Below, one piece after another: positions 14,754 through 20,909 of a stretch of DNA of 20,932 nucleotides. The DNA is from Pseudomonadota bacterium. GTDB lineage: Bacteria; Pseudomonadota; Alphaproteobacteria; Rhizobiales; Phreatobacteraceae. The DNA is taken from positions 1 to 20,932 of the forward strand of contig JAEZGJ010000127.1 of NCBI GenBank assembly GCA_023416965.1. The letters are read 5' to 3'. The notes under the pieces were generated by a model. It did no database searches and was not told where the DNA came from. It worked only from the letters and a program-made list of their open reading frames with translations. How positions within the stretch are numbered: the stretch's first letter is position 1; every line of letters starts with the position of its first letter. Position numbers and translations under genes: made by a program.

Positions 14754-14778
14754 GACGCCGGAAGACCCGCGATGTTCC
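14754..14778 (-). promoter_or_regulatory. Near-consensus EcfG promoter
   Basis: On the minus strand: GGAAC (14778-14774), 16 nt, CGTC (14757-14754), one mismatch from CGTT. The start codon of the small acidic gene follows 20 nt later, with its Shine-Dalgarno between. Confidence 0.5.
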
Positions 14779-14825
14779 CCGGGGCAGGCCGCGAGTCCCC
14801 TCATGAAAAAAACTTGCTGGCAGAG

Positions 14826-14850
14826 GGAACCCGGCGGCCTGCGTCGCGTT
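14826..14850 (+). promoter_or_regulatory. EcfG promoter, exact consensus
   Basis: GGAAC at 14826-14830, 16 nt, CGTT at 14847-14850. It lies inside what would be coding sequence if the upstream ATG at 14803 were used, and 33 nt before the ATG at 14884, so it argues for the later start. Confidence 0.78.
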
Positions 14851-14883
14851 CACGGCGCGTCCGACGTGCCTGTGGGGTGGACG

Positions 14884-15174
14884 ATGGTCGACAAGTTCCT
14901 CTCCGATGACCTGCTGAGGGCGCTCGACGCCTTCATCGCCGAGCAACATCCCGGGATGAGCCGCTACGACGCGCTTCGCCTCGCGTTCCACGACTGGGCG
15001 GCCCGTCACGGCTATCTCGACGCCCCGGTCAACGAGACGGAGGTCTTTCCCGCCGGCGGGCGCACGATGCTGTCGCGAAAGGACCGCACGGAAGCGGGCG
15101 GCATGCTGGACCGGTTCATTGAGGACAGCCGCTCGGCGGACGGCCGGTCGAAGGACGGCTGCCCGCCCCGGTGA
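14884..15174 (+). CDS. Ribbon-helix-helix-like small protein
   Basis: The product has 96 residues. The N-terminal half, DKFLSDDLLRALDAFIAEQ followed by MSRYDALRLAFHDWAARHGYL, follows the strand-helix-helix pattern of CopG/MetJ-type (RHH) proteins, in which a paired N-terminal strand binds DNA. The C-terminal half is polar and of unknown role. The start at 14884 is chosen over 14803 because an exact EcfG promoter lies between the two. It may be a stress-induced DNA-binding regulator; no target is visible. No toxin partner is adjacent, so an antitoxin role is unsupported. Confidence 0.7.
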   Translation: MVDKFLSDDLLRALDAFIAEQHPGMSRYDALRLAFHDWAARHGYLDAPVNETEVFPAGGRTMLSRKDRTEAGGMLDRFIEDSRSADGRSKDGCPPR

Positions 15175-15177
15175 GTA

Positions 15178-15202
15178 GGAACGGGGAGATCGCCGCGGGG
15201 TC
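15178..15202 (+). promoter_or_regulatory. Degenerate EcfG-like promoter ahead of the DUF2231 pseudogene
   Basis: An exact GGAAC (15178-15182) is followed after 16 nt by GGTC instead of CGTT. The distance to the ATG (33 nt) matches the intact sites. It may be a decayed promoter accompanying a broken gene. Confidence 0.25.
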
Positions 15203-15235
15203 GCGTCCGGTATGGCCTGACCGACGGAGGGCCCC

Positions 15236-15751
15236 ATGGATCCGCGATATCCCCAGGGAACCAGCAGCGTGGTGCAGTTCTTCGGCCATCCGCTGCATCC
15301 GATGATCGTGCGGTGGTGGTCGGCATGGCCTTCTTCGCCTTCGTGACCGACTGCGCCTATCTCGTCACCGAGAGGCCCTTCTATCTCGAGGTCACTCGGC
15401 TGGCCCTGCTGGTAGCGCTGATTGCCGGCGCGCTGGCCGCAGTGCTGGGCGCGGTCGAGTTCATCTCCATCCCGCGCGCGAACGCTCGGAATCGGCTGGG
15501 GTCACGTCATCTGCAATGTGCTGGCGCTGCTGTTGATGGTGGCGAATTTCCGGGTCCGCCTCCAGGACGGACTGGAGCCGGTGGTGCCCTATGGCGTGAT
15601 CCTCTCGACGGTCACCATCGTGCTGATCCTCGCCGGAGGCTGGTTCGGCGGGGAGATGGCCTACCGCCACGGGGTGGGCGTCTCGCGCAGCGTCGGCGCC
15701 ACCGGCGGCACCACGGTGACCGGCACCCGCGACGACATCGGCCAGGGTTGA
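15236..15751 (+). pseudogene. DUF2231 membrane protein gene with two frameshifts
   Basis: The ATG at 15236, preceded by GGAGG, encodes the family opening VVQFFGHPLHPMIV, but the frame then stops at TGA 15344. Homology resumes in another frame (VVVGMAFFAFVTDCAYLVTE to VEFISIP), then returns to the first frame at about 15480 (ARTLGIGWGHVICNVLALL to the stop at 15751). At the first break the usual PFPIGF-like residues are missing, which suggests a deletion of 3n+1 bases. The second lies in a (CG)4 run and fits loss of one CG unit. Together the indels restore the frame but leave the first helix misread. Family members are four-helix inner-membrane proteins of unknown function. Sequencing error remains possible. 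Confidence 0.75.
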
Positions 15752-15788
15752 GGCCCGGCCGGCGGGGACGCCGACAGGCTCCCGTCGC

Positions 15789-16031
15789 TCATTCCCCCCG
15801 CCCCTCCGACTTGCGCCCGGGGGGCTGGTTCGGCCGGTCCATCAGGTCGTCGCGACGGCCACCCGGCTGGCTCTCCACATAGTCTTCGTCGCGCGACTCC
15901 GGCGGATCCGCGCGTCCTCTCGCACCCGGCACGGAGAAGCGGTCGCCCTCATGCGGCTTGGTGCCGTTGTAGTGTGTCAAACCGGCCTTCTTGCCGTCTT
16001 CCTCGTTCGGAATGCGGTCCTGGTCGGCCAT
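15789..16031 (-). CDS. Small hydrophilic basic/acidic stress-type protein
   Basis: This 80-residue, fully hydrophilic protein is rich in Gly, Arg, Asp and Pro (IPNEEDGKKAGLTHYNGTKP, ESQPGGRRDDLMDRPNQPP) and has no recognised domain. AGGAGGG lies before the ATG at 16031; an open frame continues upstream but without a ribosome binding site. A near-consensus EcfG promoter precedes it, back-to-back with an exact one for the ferritin-like gene. It is likely intrinsically disordered; function unknown. Confidence 0.72.
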   Translation of the reverse strand: MADQDRIPNEEDGKKAGLTHYNGTKPHEGDRFSVPGARGRADPPESRDEDYVESQPGGRRDDLMDRPNQPPGRKSEGRGE

Positions 16032-16078
16032 GTCGCCCTCCTGTCTCTGCGGCCCCGCCGAGGGAGCCACGAAGGAGG

Positions 16079-16104
16079 AACAGGCCGGCGCCCGGTGCGG
16101 TTCC
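16079..16104 (-). promoter_or_regulatory. Near-consensus EcfG promoter
   Basis: On the minus strand: GGAAC (16104-16100), 17 nt, TGTT (16082-16079), one mismatch from CGTT. It directs transcription to the small hydrophilic gene starting at 16031. Confidence 0.5.
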
Positions 16105-16120
16105 ATGGTCCGGCGGAAGG

Positions 16121-16145
16121 GGAACATCGCCTCCGGCGGGCCGTT
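16121..16145 (+). promoter_or_regulatory. EcfG promoter, exact consensus
   Basis: GGAAC at 16121-16125, 16 nt, CGTT at 16142-16145, 35 nt before the ATG of the YciF-like gene. It forms a divergent pair with the site at 16079-16104. Confidence 0.8.
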
Positions 16146-16180
16146 TCTCCAGCATCGTCACCTCGCGAAGGAGAAGAACC

Positions 16181-16684
16181 ATGGGTTGGTTTTCCAAGGA
16201 CATCCAGACAATGGACGACCTGTTCGTCCATCAACTGCAGGACATCTATTACGCCGAACAGCAGATCCTGAAGGCACTGCCGAGCATGATCGACAAGGCC
16301 ACCGATCCCCAGCTCAAGCGGGCCTTCGAGGACCACCGGAAGCAGACCGAGACCCATATCACCCGCCTGCAGGCCGTGTTCCGCATGCACGGCGCGGCGA
16401 TCAAGGGCCAGGACTGCCCCGCCATCGACGGCATCATCGAGGAGGCGGAGGAGGTGGCCGGCGAGGTGGAGGACAAGCGGGTCCTCGACGCCGCCCTCAT
16501 CGCCGCGGCGCAGGCCGTGGAGCACTACGAGATGACCCGCTACGGAACGCTCGTCGCCTGGGCGAAGCAGCTGGGGCGGCCTGACTGCGCCGCCGAACTC
16601 GAGAAGACGCTGAAGGAGGAGCAGGCGACCGACGAGAAGCTGACCGACATCGCGGTCAGCGCCGTCAACCGCAAGGCGGCCTGA
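16181..16684 (+). CDS. YciF/DUF892 ferritin-like stress protein
   Basis: This 167-residue all-helical protein belongs to the YciE/YciF (DUF892) ferritin-like family. The family opening is plain: MDDLFVHQLQDIYYAEQQIL at about 11-30. Regularly spaced acidic and His residues along four helices (FEDHRKQTETH; AEEVAGEVEDKRVLDAALI; AVEHYEMTRYGTLVAWAKQL) could hold a di-metal centre. AAGGAGAAG precedes the ATG. The exact EcfG promoter 35 nt upstream matches reports that this family is stress-induced in many bacteria. Metal or peroxide handling is inferred. The gene converges on the CinA gene with a strong hairpin between them. Confidence 0.92.
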   Translation: MGWFSKDIQTMDDLFVHQLQDIYYAEQQILKALPSMIDKATDPQLKRAFEDHRKQTETHITRLQAVFRMHGAAIKGQDCPAIDGIIEEAEEVAGEVEDKRVLDAALIAAAQAVEHYEMTRYGTLVAWAKQLGRPDCAAELEKTLKEEQATDEKLTDIAVSAVNRKAA

Positions 16685-16690
16685 ACGGAC

Positions 16691-16714
16691 GGCGGCGGGT
16701 CACGTCCCGCCGCC
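16691..16714. terminator. Bidirectional hairpin between convergent genes
   Basis: A perfect 9-bp stem GGCGGCGGG-TCACGT-CCCGCCGCC lies six bases after the YciF-like stop. Its loop contains the CinA stop codon. It lacks a U tract on either side, but its position between convergent genes suits transcription termination for both. Confidence 0.55.
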
Positions 16715-17260
16715 CTTGCCGCTGCGGCGGCCGCCCGGCTCGGCCTGCCGACCCGGCTCCTCTTCCGGGTTGGCCGCCAGATGGCCAGCCAGCAGGATGA
16801 GCGCCGCATCGACTGTGCGCTCCGTGACCTCGTCAGGGCCGATGTCACCGAAATCGAACCGCCGCACCGCGCCCCTGGCGTCGCTCGCAGTGGCGTCGTG
16901 AAGGGCGATGTAGACTCGGCCAACGGGGTTGCCCTGGTCATCGGTGGCCGGGCCGGCTACTCCCGTCGTCGCCAGCGCGAGATCGGCACCGGTGAGTTCC
17001 GCCGCGCCCCTTGCCATCTGCACCGCCACGTCCTCGCTGACGGCGCCCTCGGGCCGCGCCAGCACCTCGGGCGACACGGCGAGCACGCGTTCCTTCGTGG
17101 ACGGCGTATAGGCGACGACGCCGCCGAGGAAGATCCTGGACGCGCCGCGTCCGCCGGCGAGGGTCTGCGCCAGACGGCCGGCAGTGCAGGATTCCGCGCA
17201 GGCGAGTGTCCAGTCGCGCCCGCCCAGCGCCTCCATCACGACTTCCACGAGATCGATCAT
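16700..17260 (-). CDS. CinA-family nicotinamide-nucleotide amidase (PncC-like)
   Basis: This 186-residue protein corresponds to the stand-alone CinA C-terminal domain, which deamidates nicotinamide mononucleotide to nicotinate mononucleotide in pyridine nucleotide recycling. Visible motifs are LACAESCTAGRLAQTLA (with S24 in the family's catalytic-serine segment), FLGGVVAYTPSTKERVL (K56), and ALATTGVAGPATDDQGNPVG. The usual full-length CinA MoCF-like N-terminal domain is absent, as in PncC. The C-terminal 20 residues are a polar Gly/Arg-rich tail. A near-consensus EcfG promoter lies 54 nt upstream, so stress control of NAD salvage is possible. Confidence 0.9.
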   Translation of the reverse strand: MIDLVEVVMEALGGRDWTLACAESCTAGRLAQTLAGGRGASRIFLGGVVAYTPSTKERVLAVSPEVLARPEGAVSEDVAVQMARGAAELTGADLALATTGVAGPATDDQGNPVGRVYIALHDATASDARGAVRRFDFGDIGPDEVTERTVDAALILLAGHLAANPEEEPGRQAEPGGRRSGKGGGT

Positions 17261-17313
17261 GGTCTGCCCGCAGCCTCGCCGGTGCGCGGCACCGCGCCCG
17301 GCCTGTCACGATC

Positions 17314-17338
17314 AACAGACGGCGCTGGGGCCCGTTCC
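17314..17338 (-). promoter_or_regulatory. Near-consensus EcfG promoter
   Basis: On the minus strand: GGAAC (17338-17334), 16 nt, TGTT (17317-17314), one mismatch from CGTT, upstream of the CinA/PncC gene start at 17260. Confidence 0.5.
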
Positions 17339-17363
17339 TTTCTCGGGCAACACACCCCGCCGG

Positions 17364-19031
17364 TCACGGCGCGGCGGCGAGCGGAGCGGATGTGACGGGG
17401 AAGCGCAGCGTCACCACCGCGTCGCCGTCGTCATCCCGCATGTCCACCGTCCCGCCGAGGTCGGTGGCCAGCAGGGCGACCATGCGCGAGCCGAATCCGC
17501 CCCCCGCCTGCCCGTCCCTTTCCACCCGGCTGTTGCGCACGGTCAGGACCGCGGAGCCGGCCTCGGGTGCAAAGTCCACCCGCACGATGGCCTGAGGCCC
17601 GCCGCCGTACTTGATGGCATTCATCACCAGCTCGTTGGCGATGAGGCCGGCCCGGATCGCCCGGTCAGGGGCGAGGGTGAGCGGCGCCACGGTGATGCGG
17701 CACTGCCCGGCATCGGCGAGCAGCGACTGGCAGGTCTGTTCGGCAACCTGGGCGATGAGGTCGCCGAGATCGATGACGTCCTCCCCCTCCACCCTGTGCA
17801 ATTGGCGGTAAGCCTCGGCGATGGCCATGACGCGGCCGCCGATCTGGCCGAGCAGTTCCCGGGTGGGCTCGTCCTTCACCGCTCGCTGCTGCAGGATGAC
17901 GGTGGAGTTCAGCATCTGCAGGCTGTTCATGACGCGGTGGCTGAGCTCGCGCAGCAGCATGTCCTTGCCGCGGATCTCCGAGGTCAGCCGGTCGGCAACG
18001 ACGTTGAAGGCCTCCGCCAGTTGACCGAACTCGCCGCGGCCGGAGACAGGGGAGCGGGCATCGAGCTTGCCGGCGGCGAGGGACTGCGCTGCGGCGAGGA
18101 TCTGGCGGAACGGCCGCGCGATCAGGTTTCGGGCGGTCATCCAGGCGAAGCCGAAGGCCGCCGCGAGGCCGATGAGGGAGCCGAGGACGGCGCGCAGGGT
18201 CGCCGCGTGGAGATCTGCGAAGGCACTCTGCCGGCTCACACCGACACCGATGAACAGGCCGGGCGCCGGGCCCGCCTTCGCGACATAGCCGAAGATCCGC
18301 CTCACCCGGTCGAGCGGCGAGACATCCTCGAAACTGCCGTTGCCGGAGAGCTGCCGGAGGTCCGCCCACATGCCTTCTGGAATGGCCTTGCCGACGAAGC
18401 GGGGGTGATCCGGCTGGCGCATGAGGATGGTGCCGCCCGCATCGGCGACCGTGACGACGTGATCGCTGCTCCAGGGCGAGCGGCCGTAGCGCTCCGCGAT
18501 CCAGTCGAGGCTGATGGTGGCGAAGACGACGCCCGCCGCCGCGCCGGCCGCGTCGCGGCGGACGATGGCGACGTGCAGAGCATGGCCTGCCGTCTGGCGG
18601 CCATAGGCATAGCCGCCGACCACGAAGGTCTCCTGCCGCATTGCGTGCTGGAAATGCGGGCGGTCCGCCACCGAAGGCAGGATGGCGCCGGGAGGCTGGT
18701 CGGAAGCGCACATGACCGTGCCGGCCGCATCGGTTGCGGCGAGGGCCAGCACGCCTGCGTTGAAGGGCCGAAGGGTGGTGAGGAGTTCGGCGCATGCCGC
18801 CCATTCCCCCTGCCGCACCGCAGGCACATAGGCGATGGTCTCGACGAGGCTGCGGGCGCCATCGAGAAGGCGCTCGAATTCGGCCGCCACATAGCGGGCC
18901 TCCTGCGCGACGTCCCGACGGACCTGCTGCTCCCGCAATGCGTAGTCGCTGACTTCGTTCCAGGCGCCGACCCCGAGCACGGGGAGGAGAAAGATGCCAC
19001 CGAGTACGAATAGCCGCCGCCTGATGCTCAT
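17364..19031 (-). CDS. Sensor histidine kinase, dCache-HAMP-HisKA_2 type
   Basis: This 555-residue membrane sensor has a helix at 7-24, a double-Cache-like periplasmic domain (about 25-275), a second helix (279-299), HAMP (300-352), a HisKA_2 dimerisation box RELSHRVMNSLQML with phospho-acceptor H365, and a HATPase domain (455-547) with N-box NELVMNAIKYG (466-476) and G-box GGGFGSRMV. HisKA_2/HWE kinases often feed the PhyR-NepR-EcfG stress pathway in alphaproteobacteria. That role here is an inference from the surrounding EcfG promoters, since no response regulator is adjacent. GGAGG four bases before the ATG at 19031 favours this start over 19061. A perfect inverted repeat covers the start codon. 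Confidence 0.9.
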   Translation of the reverse strand: MSIRRRLFVLGGIFLLPVLGVGAWNEVSDYALREQQVRRDVAQEARYVAAEFERLLDGARSLVETIAYVPAVRQGEWAACAELLTTLRPFNAGVLALAATDAAGTVMCASDQPPGAILPSVADRPHFQHAMRQETFVVGGYAYGRQTAGHALHVAIVRRDAAGAAAGVVFATISLDWIAERYGRSPWSSDHVVTVADAGGTILMRQPDHPRFVGKAIPEGMWADLRQLSGNGSFEDVSPLDRVRRIFGYVAKAGPAPGLFIGVGVSRQSAFADLHAATLRAVLGSLIGLAAAFGFAWMTARNLIARPFRQILAAAQSLAAGKLDARSPVSGRGEFGQLAEAFNVVADRLTSEIRGKDMLLRELSHRVMNSLQMLNSTVILQQRAVKDEPTRELLGQIGGRVMAIAEAYRQLHRVEGEDVIDLGDLIAQVAEQTCQSLLADAGQCRITVAPLTLAPDRAIRAGLIANELVMNAIKYGGGPQAIVRVDFAPEAGSAVLTVRNSRVERDGQAGGGFGSRMVALLATDLGGTVDMRDDDGDAVVTLRFPVTSAPLAAAP

Positions 19032-19052
19032 GCATCCTCCGATGATGCATGA
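19028..19052 (-). repeat. Inverted repeat enclosing the kinase ribosome binding site and start codon
   Basis: TCATGCATC and GATGCATGA form perfect 9-bp arms around a 7-nt loop. In the mRNA the second arm contains the AUG (19031-19029). The loop and adjoining stem bases contain the GGAGG, so folding would hide both. It could instead be an operator. Confidence 0.6.
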
Positions 19053-19108
19053 TACCGGCATGACCGCGGGCGCGGGTTGATATTTGTTAATTCAGGCGCG
19101 GGGCGTCG

Positions 19109-19834
19109 CTAGCGGGGTTCCTTGCGCAGATTGAGATAGGTGGGGTCGAAGTCGGCGAATGCGGCGAGGCTCTCGAAACTCGCGAACAGCACCTGATTGC
19201 CGGACCACGAGAGGAGCCTGCGGTTCCTGAGGTCGCGAATGGTGCGGTTCACATGCACGGCGGAAAGTCCGAGAATGTCGCCGAGTTCGTTCTGGGTGAA
19301 GGTGCAGGTGAACCCGTTGGGGGCCGCGAGACCGACGATGCTCAGGCGCGTGTGGAGTTCGCAGACGAGATGGGCGAGGCGCTGCATGGCAGAACGCCTC
19401 CCTATATTGGCGATGGTGCTGCGCTGGATCGCGCCGTCGATCACCGTGCAGAGCCACAGAAGGCGACCCAGGTGCGGGTGGCGCTCGCCCAGGGCGACGA
19501 GATGGCCGTGCGAGACCGTCCCCACGTGGCAGTCGCTCAGCGCGATCACCGAGTGGTCCATGACCTTCAACAGCAGCGAGTGGAGGTCGACGAAGTCACC
19601 GGGCACGTGGACGGCCGTGATCTGCCGTCCCTCACGCGCCTGGACGACACGCCCGCACATGCCCTCGATCACCAGCGAACTGCGACCCGGCCGCGTATGG
19701 TCGCCGACGATCTCCGAGCCGCGCGGAAAGGAACGCAGGTGAATCGGAAGTTCGTGGAGGGCGCGCACCTCGTCGGCGGTGAGATCGTCGCGCACCGACA
19801 GGGCGTTGACCAGGGGCTGGATCGGCTCGGCCAT
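19109..19834 (-). CDS. Crp/Fnr-family transcriptional regulator
   Basis: This 241-residue regulator has an N-terminal cyclic-nucleotide-binding-like beta-roll (about 25-125, SSLVIEGMCGRVVQAREGRQITAVHVPGDFVDLHSLLL), a dimerisation helix and a C-terminal winged helix (165-235). The recognition helix is LGLSAVHVNRTIRDLR, without the E-x-x-S-R of FNR/FixK, so a TTGAT-N4-ATCAA target is not expected. No cysteine cluster for an iron-sulfur centre is seen. Its ATG overlaps the stop of the DUF6894 gene by one base (TGATG), so the two are coupled. Effector unknown. Confidence 0.92.
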   Translation of the reverse strand: MAEPIQPLVNALSVRDDLTADEVRALHELPIHLRSFPRGSEIVGDHTRPGRSSLVIEGMCGRVVQAREGRQITAVHVPGDFVDLHSLLLKVMDHSVIALSDCHVGTVSHGHLVALGERHPHLGRLLWLCTVIDGAIQRSTIANIGRRSAMQRLAHLVCELHTRLSIVGLAAPNGFTCTFTQNELGDILGLSAVHVNRTIRDLRNRRLLSWSGNQVLFASFESLAAFADFDPTYLNLRKEPR

Positions 19835-20097
19835 CACTCGGGCTCGGAAAGGAGTTCGGTGCAGAGTGTCTGCGCGTCATATTTCAGGGAGGCTCTGAAA
19901 ATGGCCGCCCCTGCCCCGTTGCGGACCGTGATTGCGAAATAGCGGCTGTGGCCATTGGAGAGCAGCGCCTCGGCCATGATCTCGCTCAACGCCCGCACGG
20001 CCTCGCTGCAGGCAGCCTGGGCGTCGGGAAAATCGAGCGACTGGTCGGCGGGAACAGGGGATCCGTTTTCGTCGAGATCGAAGAGATAGCTCGCCAT
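19834..20097 (-). CDS. DUF6894-family small protein
   Basis: This 87-residue protein follows the pattern of the rhizobial DUF6894 family: SYLFDLDENG at the start, then DFPDAQAACSEAVRALSEIMAEAL, then FAITVRNGAGAAIFRASLKY. The start at 20097 is preferred over an ATG 45 nt upstream because GGAGA lies eight bases ahead of it and the family motif then begins at residue 3. It is translationally coupled to the Crp/Fnr gene. Function unknown; the family often sits beside Crp-like or stress genes. Confidence 0.78.
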   Translation of the reverse strand: MASYLFDLDENGSPVPADQSLDFPDAQAACSEAVRALSEIMAEALLSNGHSRYFAITVRNGAGAAIFRASLKYDAQTLCTELLSEPE

Positions 20098-20151
20098 CGC
20101 CGCGTCTCCGGTGCCGGCAAGAAATGAAATCTGATGAGGCATTCGGGATCA

Positions 20152-20177
20152 AACGGACGCGGGAAGGCTGCTGTTGC
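20152..20177 (-). promoter_or_regulatory. EcfG-like promoter candidate
   Basis: On the minus strand GCAAC (20177-20173), 17 nt, CGTT (20155-20152): one mismatch from consensus, upstream of the DUF6894-Crp operon. Confidence 0.35.
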
Positions 20178-20220
20178 TAATCGAGCCGGAGCGCCGGCCA
20201 AGCGCCCCGTAGCCGACGGA

Positions 20221-20454
20221 TCACGAGGGGCTCTGTCCGCCCTGATCCTTCTCGGCCCTGGCGGTGATGTCTTCCCGGCGGGCGAGGAGTTCCTGAAGCC
20301 GCGCCTCCTGGTCCGCCATCATGTCGGCGAGCCGCTCCTCGCTGGCATTGCCGTCGGCGCTGGCCGCCCGCTCGCTCGTGTCGCGCAGGTCGGCGCGCAG
20401 CCGCTCGATCATCTGGTCGATCTCGGCGAGGTGGTAGACGTCGGAGGGGGCCAT
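20221..20454 (-). CDS. Small coiled-coil protein
   Basis: This 77-residue protein is almost entirely predicted helix with a heptad-like pattern (IDQMIERLRADLRDTSERA; LADMMADQEARLQELLARRE) and a polar C-terminal tail. No domain is recognised. The frame extends upstream to 20559, but an EcfG-type promoter lies inside that extension and 33 nt before the ATG at 20454, so the later start is used. Likely a cytoplasmic oligomeric stress protein; function unknown. Confidence 0.65.
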   Translation of the reverse strand: MAPSDVYHLAEIDQMIERLRADLRDTSERAASADGNASEERLADMMADQEARLQELLARREDITARAEKDQGGQSPS

Positions 20455-20487
20455 GATGCTGTCCGTGCTGGTGTAGAGACGCTCGAC

Positions 20488-20512
20488 AACCGGCGGCTCC
20501 GGGAACGGTTCC
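20488..20512 (-). promoter_or_regulatory. Near-consensus EcfG promoter
   Basis: On the minus strand: GGAAC (20512-20508), 16 nt, GGTT (20491-20488), one mismatch from CGTT. Its 33-nt distance to the ATG at 20454 matches the exact sites in the window. Confidence 0.55.
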
Positions 20513-20549
20513 AAAACCGGACGGCAGGGCAGACCCGCCTGGCCGCAAA

Positions 20550-20574
20550 AGAACATCACGTGATCGGGCGCGTT
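20550..20574 (+). promoter_or_regulatory. Near-consensus EcfG promoter
   Basis: AGAAC (20550-20554), 16 nt, CGTT (20571-20574), one mismatch in the -35. It lies 44 nt before the secreted Gly/Arg-rich gene. The leader contains a 7-bp hairpin (20586-20603) just before the ribosome binding site. Confidence 0.45.
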
Positions 20575-20618
20575 GCGTCTCCATGCCGGACGAGACCGTC
20601 CGGTCCGGAGGAAACACG

Positions 20619-20885
20619 ATGCAGACCAGACGGACTTTCTTCGCTCTCTCGGCAGCCCTGCTCGCGGTGGCCGCGACTGGCGTTGCTGCCGACGCCGCCC
20701 CGCTCGAGATGCAGGCCGGCGCAGGCGGCTCGGGGGCGGGTGGCGGCAGCGGCGGCGGTGGCCCTGATACGGGTGCCGGCAGTTCCGCGCGCGGACGGGC
20801 CAGCCCCAATCCCACCTCGCCGACCGTTGCCCCGCGCATGCGTCGCACGCGCCGCCGTCGCCGCATGCGGCGTCGGTCCCGCTGA
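20619..20885 (+). CDS. Secreted Gly-rich protein with Arg-rich tail
   Basis: This 88-residue protein begins with an export signal of possible Tat type (QTRRTFFALSAALLAVAA, cleavage near ADAAP at 26-27). A Gly/Ser linker (about 34-50), a Pro/Ser/Thr stretch, and a strongly basic C-terminus (MRRTRRRRRMRRRSR) follow. GGAGG seven bases before the ATG at 20619 fixes the start; an upstream in-frame codon at 20583 lacks support. The basic tail could bind nucleic acid, lipopolysaccharide or acidic polysaccharide outside the cell. No family is recognised. It lies close to the window end. Confidence 0.65.
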   Translation: MQTRRTFFALSAALLAVAATGVAADAAPLEMQAGAGGSGAGGGSGGGGPDTGAGSSARGRASPNPTSPTVAPRMRRTRRRRRMRRRSR

Positions 20886-20909
20886 ACCGCGACAGGTCCA
20901 GCCAAGCGG

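Noticed and set aside
14884..15174. Antitoxin of a toxin-antitoxin pair
   Set aside because: An RHH-like fold alone is not enough, and no small toxin-like gene is adjacent on either side.
14377..15237. 286-codon minus-strand extension of the small acidic gene
   Set aside because: The extension runs antisense through the RHH-like gene and its promoter. A strong Shine-Dalgarno and an EcfG-like site support the start at 14733.
17184..19013. 609-codon plus-strand open frame opposite the histidine kinase
   Set aside because: The kinase motifs lie on the minus strand; the plus product is compositionally biased and matches no family.
19077..19090. FNR/FixK-like box TTGATATTTGTTAA upstream of the kinase
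   Set aside because: Only the first half matches TTGAT-N4-ATCAA, and the adjacent Crp/Fnr protein lacks the FNR-type recognition residues.
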